Shown here one piece after another: positions 6,788 to 9,224 of a stretch of 9,224 nt of DNA. The notes below the pieces were generated by a model that saw only the letters and a program-made list of their open reading frames with translations, did no database searches and was not told the origin of the DNA. Source of the DNA: Actinomycetes bacterium (GTDB lineage: Bacteria; Actinomycetota; Actinomycetes; Actinomycetales; Cellulomonadaceae); the NCBI GenBank assembly GCA_023424135.1, contig JAFAEH010000273.1:1-9224 (forward strand), given 5' to 3'. The translations under genes were made by a program, and so were the position numbers. Numbering within the stretch: the stretch's first letter is position 1; each line of letters starts with the position of its first letter.

Positions 6788-7099
6788 ATGTTCGGAGCAT
6801 CACGCACGCACGACACCGGGCGAGCGGTCGGACCGGTCCTGAGGTTCGGCGCCGGCGCCGTCCTCGTGCTCGCAGCGGCGGGGATCGCCGCACCGGCGAG
6901 CGCGGCCGTCACCTACCGGCTGCACGCGGCGTCCGACTACTCGCTGGGCGAGACGTGGACGACCAACGGTGACCAGGGCAGGTCGTACGCCCAGCACGGC
7001 AACCTGGTGGCGAGCACGGGCTGGACGACCCAGCACAGCCGCGCGTTCGCCGACTCGGGCACGTCGTCGAGCTACTACGCCAAGGTGTGGTGGCGGTAA
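6788..7099 (+). CDS. Small secreted protein, possibly lactococcin 972-like bacteriocin
   Basis: The 103-aa precursor has a Sec-type signal peptide with a hydrophobic core at about 21-35. Cleavage is likely after PASA (residue 39), leaving about 64 residues. The mature part has no Cys and is rich in Ser, Thr, Tyr, Trp and His. The run SYAQHGNLVAST followed by a C-terminal SSSYYAKVWWR resembles the pattern of the lactococcin 972 family (S-Y-x-x-H, then a Tyr-Tyr near the C-terminus), but the match is loose. Lactococcin 972 itself binds lipid II; that role is not shown here. AGGGGGAG lies 5 nt before the ATG, a very strong ribosome site. It stands alone between its own promoter and a strong hairpin. 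The multi-spanning membrane protein that usually accompanies this family is absent here. It could also be an unrelated secreted peptide. Confidence 0.75.
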   Translation: MFGASRTHDTGRAVGPVLRFGAGAVLVLAAAGIAAPASAAVTYRLHAASDYSLGETWTTNGDQGRSYAQHGNLVASTGWTTQHSRAFADSGTSSSYYAKVWWR

Positions 7100-7123
7100 G
7101 GGCCGACCGGCTCGGACGCTCGT

Positions 7124-7159
7124 GGCGGCGGCGTGGCTCGGACGAGCCGCGCCGCCGTC
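7124..7159. terminator. Strong hairpin between convergent genes
   Basis: A 36-nt, nearly perfect inverted repeat has GGCTCG (7135-7140) and CGAGCC (7143-7148) at the top and GGCGGCG against CGCCGCC below, with two G-T wobbles in the stem. There is no T tract on the plus side, which is common for actinobacterial intrinsic terminators. It lies 24 nt after the secreted-protein stop and 51 nt beyond the end of the convergent KTSC-like gene, so it may serve both. Confidence 0.65.
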
Positions 7160-7210
7160 CGCGTGCTCACCCGCGGCCCGGGCCGTTCCGAGCCGTCCCG
7201 GTCGTCGGTC

Positions 7211-7465
7211 TCACGCAGGAGGTTCGAGCCAGCGCGGGGTGCCGCAGCGGCGCACGGCGTAGCGGTCGACGACGAGGTCGAGCAGCACCGCGCGCAGGCG
7301 GGGACCTGACCTCGTGACCTGGGCCGCGACGTCGCCGGGGACGTCGCGGTACTCGTACTGCGCCCACGTGCTCCCCGAGACCGAGGTGCAGCGGACCGTC
7401 AGGACGCCGGTGGTCGGGTCGTGCTGGGCGGTGCGGGGGCGCAGGGCGGGTGACGCGCGGAACAC
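7211..7465 (-). CDS. KTSC domain-like small protein
   Basis: The product is 84 aa if it starts at GTG 7465, which has AGGG 8 nt upstream; GTG at 7474 is an alternative and would add three residues. The sequence runs DPTTGVLTV (about 15-23), then YEYRDVP (38-44) and a helix ending VVDRYAVRR. This fits the KTSC-domain pattern of a beta strand, a Y-x-Y-x-x-V-P turn and a following helix. The four name-giving residues are not obviously conserved. KTSC domains are small beta-rich modules of poorly known role, reported alone or fused to nucleic-acid enzymes. It is separated from the gene before it by a likely terminator, so it probably has its own transcript. No clear promoter is visible. Confidence 0.5.
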   Translation of the reverse strand: MFRASPALRPRTAQHDPTTGVLTVRCTSVSGSTWAQYEYRDVPGDVAAQVTRSGPRLRAVLLDLVVDRYAVRRCGTPRWLEPPA

Positions 7466-7504
7466 CGTGCCCACCCTGCCTGACGGGTGGCGTCGTCCCT
7501 GGTC

Positions 7505-7537
7505 AGAAAGTCCCGGAGAGGCCCGGTTGTGCGGGAC
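7505..7537 (-). terminator. Rho-independent-like terminator after the 95-aa gene
   Basis: Read on the minus strand, GTCCCG (7537-7532) pairs with CGGGAC (7515-7510), and TTTCT follows directly (7509-7505). The 16-nt loop is long but contains GC bases that may extend the stem. It is 41 nt past the stop of the 95-aa gene, a suitable end for the lacI transcript. Confidence 0.45.
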
Positions 7538-7578
7538 GTCTCGCCCGCGGTGGGCCCGGCCGGGTCGGCATCCCGGTG

Positions 7579-7866
7579 TCAGGCGGGGCCGCGGTGCGCG
7601 GCCCACTGCTCGGCCGCGCGGTCGGCCGCGGTCGCGACGAGCGCCGCCAGCTCGGGCCGGTCGGGCACGCGGAACGACACGTACCCGCCGCGCCCGCCAC
7701 CGACAGGTCGGCCGTACGCCTTGGCGGCGAGGTGACCGTCGGGCAGCAGCCGCACGTTGAGCGTCTGCAGCTCGAACACCTCGCCGCGGCGCTCGTCCGT
7801 CCACCGCAGGTGCTCGGGGACCGCCACGTTGATCGCGAGCGCGCTGACCTCGACCTGGTCCGTCAC
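7579..7866 (-). CDS. 95-aa protein of unknown function, coupled to lacI
   Basis: I do not recognise this family. The 95-aa product starts at GTG 7866, which overlaps the lacI stop as GTGA (7863-7866), and GGGAGG lies 8 nt upstream, so the start is well supported. No signal peptide, membrane segment, cysteine or catalytic motif is visible. The N-terminal half reads as alternating beta strands (VSALAINVAVP, VFELQTLNVRLLPDG, HLAAKAYGRP). A Gly-rich turn (GGGRGG, 56-61), one more strand (YVSFRVP) and a C-terminal amphipathic helix (about 71-91) follow. It looks like a small cytoplasmic alpha/beta protein. Being translated with lacI, it could act in carbohydrate regulation, but this is a guess from position only. 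Confidence 0.75.
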   Translation of the reverse strand: MTDQVEVSALAINVAVPEHLRWTDERRGEVFELQTLNVRLLPDGHLAAKAYGRPVGGGRGGYVSFRVPDRPELAALVATAADRAAEQWAAHRGPA

Positions 7867-8918
7867 GTCGCCATCCTCCCCGGCGCGGGCCCGTCCGGTG
7901 CGGGTCGGCGCGTCGTCCCGCGCTCGACGAGGCGCACGGGCATCTCGAGGTGCTCGGGTGGTGCGGGGTCGCCGGACGTGCGCAGGTCGAGCAGGCGCAG
8001 CGCGTGCTCGACGAGCAGCTCGTGGTGCGGGTCGACGGTCGTCAGCCCGGGCCACACGTGCTCACCGAGCGCGAGCGCGTCGAACCCGGCGACCTGCACG
8101 TCGTCGGGGATGGTGCGGCCGTGGTCGTGCAGCGCGGCGAGCGCACCGATCGCGACCTGGTCGGTGACGGCGAACACGGCGTCCAGGTCGAGCCCCCGGC
8201 GCAGTGCGGCGTCGACGGCGTGGCGTCCCTGCGCGGTCTCGAGGTGCGGTGCCTCGAGGACGAGCCGCTCGTCGACGGGGACCCCTGCCGCCTCGTGCGC
8301 CTCGCGCCACCCGCGCGTCCGCAGCCCGGACACGCCGGTGTCGTCGTCGAGGCGCCCCCCGACGAGCGCGACGCGGCGCGCCCCGCGCGCGAGCAGGTGG
8401 GCGGTCGCCAGGTGTGCGCCCTGCACGTTGCCGAGCATGAGGTGGTCGAAGCGTGCGGGCATCGCGTGCTCACCGAGCAGGACCATCGGCAGGTGGGTGC
8501 GCAGCGCGTCGACGTCGTCGTAGCCGAGGCCGAGGACGGACAGCAGGATGCCGTCGTACATCTGCAGCCGCGCCTGCGACAGGGCGGTCAGCTCGCCCTG
8601 CCTGCTGGCGCCCGTCTGCTCGATGACGAGGTGGCGGCCGGTGGGGCGCAGCGCGTCGGTGAGCATCGCGCCGAGCTGGGCGAAGTAGGGGTGGTCGATG
8701 CGCGGCACGACGAGGGCGAGGGTGCCGCTGCGTCCGGCGCGCAGCCGGCGGGCGGTGAGGTTGACCTCGTAGCCGAGCGTGTCGATCGCGTCGAGGACGC
8801 GCTGGCGGGTGGCGGTGCCGACGCGCGGCACGCCGTTGACGACGTTGGACACGGTCATCACGGAGACGCCGGCGGCGCGCGCGACGTCCTTGAGGGTGGG
8901 TGCGGGGCCGGTGCGCAT
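7863..8918 (-). CDS. LacI/GalR-family transcriptional regulator
   Basis: The 351-aa product has an N-terminal helix-turn-helix (TLKDVARAAGVSVMTVSNVVNG, about 8-29, given here as a family hallmark) and a hinge (YEVNLTARRLRAG) that inserts in the minor groove. The sugar-binding periplasmic-binding-like core follows (about 60-325), with IDHPYFAQL and the typical VAGFDALALGEHVWPGLTTV near the end. Full length is normal for the family. AGGAGG lies 3 nt before the ATG at 8918, slightly close. It diverges from the GH51 arabinofuranosidase gene. A repressor released by arabinose or arabino-oligosaccharide is the obvious inference, acting through the palindromes between them. It overlaps the 95-aa gene by 4 nt. 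Confidence 0.95.
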   Translation of the reverse strand: MRTGPAPTLKDVARAAGVSVMTVSNVVNGVPRVGTATRQRVLDAIDTLGYEVNLTARRLRAGRSGTLALVVPRIDHPYFAQLGAMLTDALRPTGRHLVIEQTGASRQGELTALSQARLQMYDGILLSVLGLGYDDVDALRTHLPMVLLGEHAMPARFDHLMLGNVQGAHLATAHLLARGARRVALVGGRLDDDTGVSGLRTRGWREAHEAAGVPVDERLVLEAPHLETAQGRHAVDAALRRGLDLDAVFAVTDQVAIGALAALHDHGRTIPDDVQVAGFDALALGEHVWPGLTTVDPHHELLVEHALRLLDLRTSGDPAPPEHLEMPVRLVERGTTRRPAPDGPAPGRMAT

Positions 8919-8980
8919 CGACCTCCTCGCTCTGCTCGCGCTCGTCGTGGGGTCGCCCTTGACGAGCGGCCGACGACCGA

Positions 8981-9018
8981 GCATATGCAAGTCTGCACGG
9001 TGCCGTGTATCGATAAAC
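8981..9018. promoter_or_regulatory. Palindrome cluster, candidate LacI operators
   Basis: The lacI/GH51 gap is 164 bp. It holds GCATATGC (8981-8988, perfect), CACGG-TG-CCGTG (8996-9007) and GTGTATCGATAAAC (9005-9018). The last is one base from a perfect 14-bp palindrome with a central CG, the usual shape of a LacI-family operator. It is the best operator candidate and lies 64 bp before the GH51 start. TTGACG at 8959-8964 could be a -35, but I see no good -10 for either direction. Confidence 0.55.
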
Positions 9019-9082
9019 AAGCGGGCGTCACCGACCCGCGCGGTGTCGTCGACCCGTCCGACCGCTGCACCCGAGGAGCCCC

Positions 9083-9224
9083 GTGTCCGACCAGCTGACC
9101 GCCGTCATCGACCTCGACCTGCCCGGCGCCACGATCAGCCGCCACGTCTACGGCCACTTCGCCGAGCACCTCGGCCGCTGCATCTACGGCGGCTTCTGGG
9201 TGGGCGAGGACTCGCCGCTGCCGA
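9083..9224 (+). CDS. GH51 alpha-L-arabinofuranosidase, N-terminal fragment
   Basis: Only the first 47 codons are inside the window; the gene runs off the edge and would be roughly 500 residues if typical. GTG at 9083 is the start, with GAGGAG 4 nt upstream. The early segment ISRHVYGHFAEHLGR, followed by CIYGGFWVGEDSPLP, is the highly conserved N-terminal strand and loop of GH51 enzymes, which release terminal arabinofuranose from arabinoxylan and arabinan fragments. No signal peptide is present, so the enzyme is probably cytoplasmic and acts on imported oligosaccharides, as is usual for GH51. The catalytic Glu residues lie beyond the window. Divergent LacI regulator and palindromes suggest sugar induction. 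Confidence 0.92.
   Translation, partial: MSDQLTAVIDLDLPGATISRHVYGHFAEHLGRCIYGGFWVGEDSPLP

Noticed and set aside
7478..7584. GCCTGAC and GTCAGGC inverted 7-mers flanking the KTSC/95-aa intergenic stretch
   Set aside because: They are 93 nt apart, one overlaps a stop codon, and there is no direct repeat or transposase, so a mobile element end is unlikely.
7950..9098. A 382-codon plus-strand open frame opposite lacI, running into the GH51 start
   Set aside because: It is a low-complexity shadow of lacI; the minus strand encodes a full LacI protein with a good ribosome site.
1..9224. CRISPR array, tRNA, rRNA, insertion sequence or integrase
   Set aside because: No regularly spaced repeats, tRNA-like cloverleaf, rRNA signature or transposase protein was seen on either strand.

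Overview
The window is very GC-rich, has dense gene packing with 4-nt ATGA/GTGA overlaps, uses GTG starts freely and carries GH51, LacI-family and OmpR-family proteins of actinobacterial style. A Cellulomonas-like (Cellulomonadaceae or related) high-GC actinobacterium is the best guess; this is inferred from protein style and composition, not from a marker gene.

Layout. (A) Positions 14-3876, minus strand: a five-gene, probably single-transcript operon, read in order: small lipoprotein, larger lipoprotein, adaptor (membrane-fusion-like) protein with a peptidoglycan-binding domain, ABC ATPase, MacB/FtsX-type permease. The last four genes abut or overlap, so they are probably translationally coupled. 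(B) 3877-4042: divergent regulatory region with a 13-bp inverted repeat and 11-bp-spaced direct repeats. (C) 4043-6629, plus strand: OmpR-type response regulator, sensor histidine kinase and TetR-type repressor, each overlapping the next by ATGA. (D) 6630-7159: a promoter whose -35 to -10 spacer is occupied by a palindrome matching a second palindrome just before tetR, then a small secreted protein (possibly lactococcin 972-like) and a strong hairpin. (E) 7211-8918, minus strand: a small KTSC-like protein, a likely terminator, a 95-aa protein of unknown function and a LacI-family regulator overlapping it. (F) 8919-9082: divergent regulatory region with three clustered palindromes. (G) 9083 to the window end, plus strand: the first 47 codons of a GH51 alpha-L-arabinofuranosidase.

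How it may work together. Regions A-D look like one envelope-sensing and response locus: a two-component system divergent from a tripartite-like ABC exporter with two lipoproteins, and a TetR repressor made with the kinase that probably controls itself and the secreted peptide. Regions E-G are an independent sugar-responsive unit in which LacI probably controls itself and arabinofuranosidase. The most interesting candidate is the link from two-component system to TetR to secreted peptide, with a MacB-like exporter next door. That link rests on operator-like sequences and gene order and has not been demonstrated.
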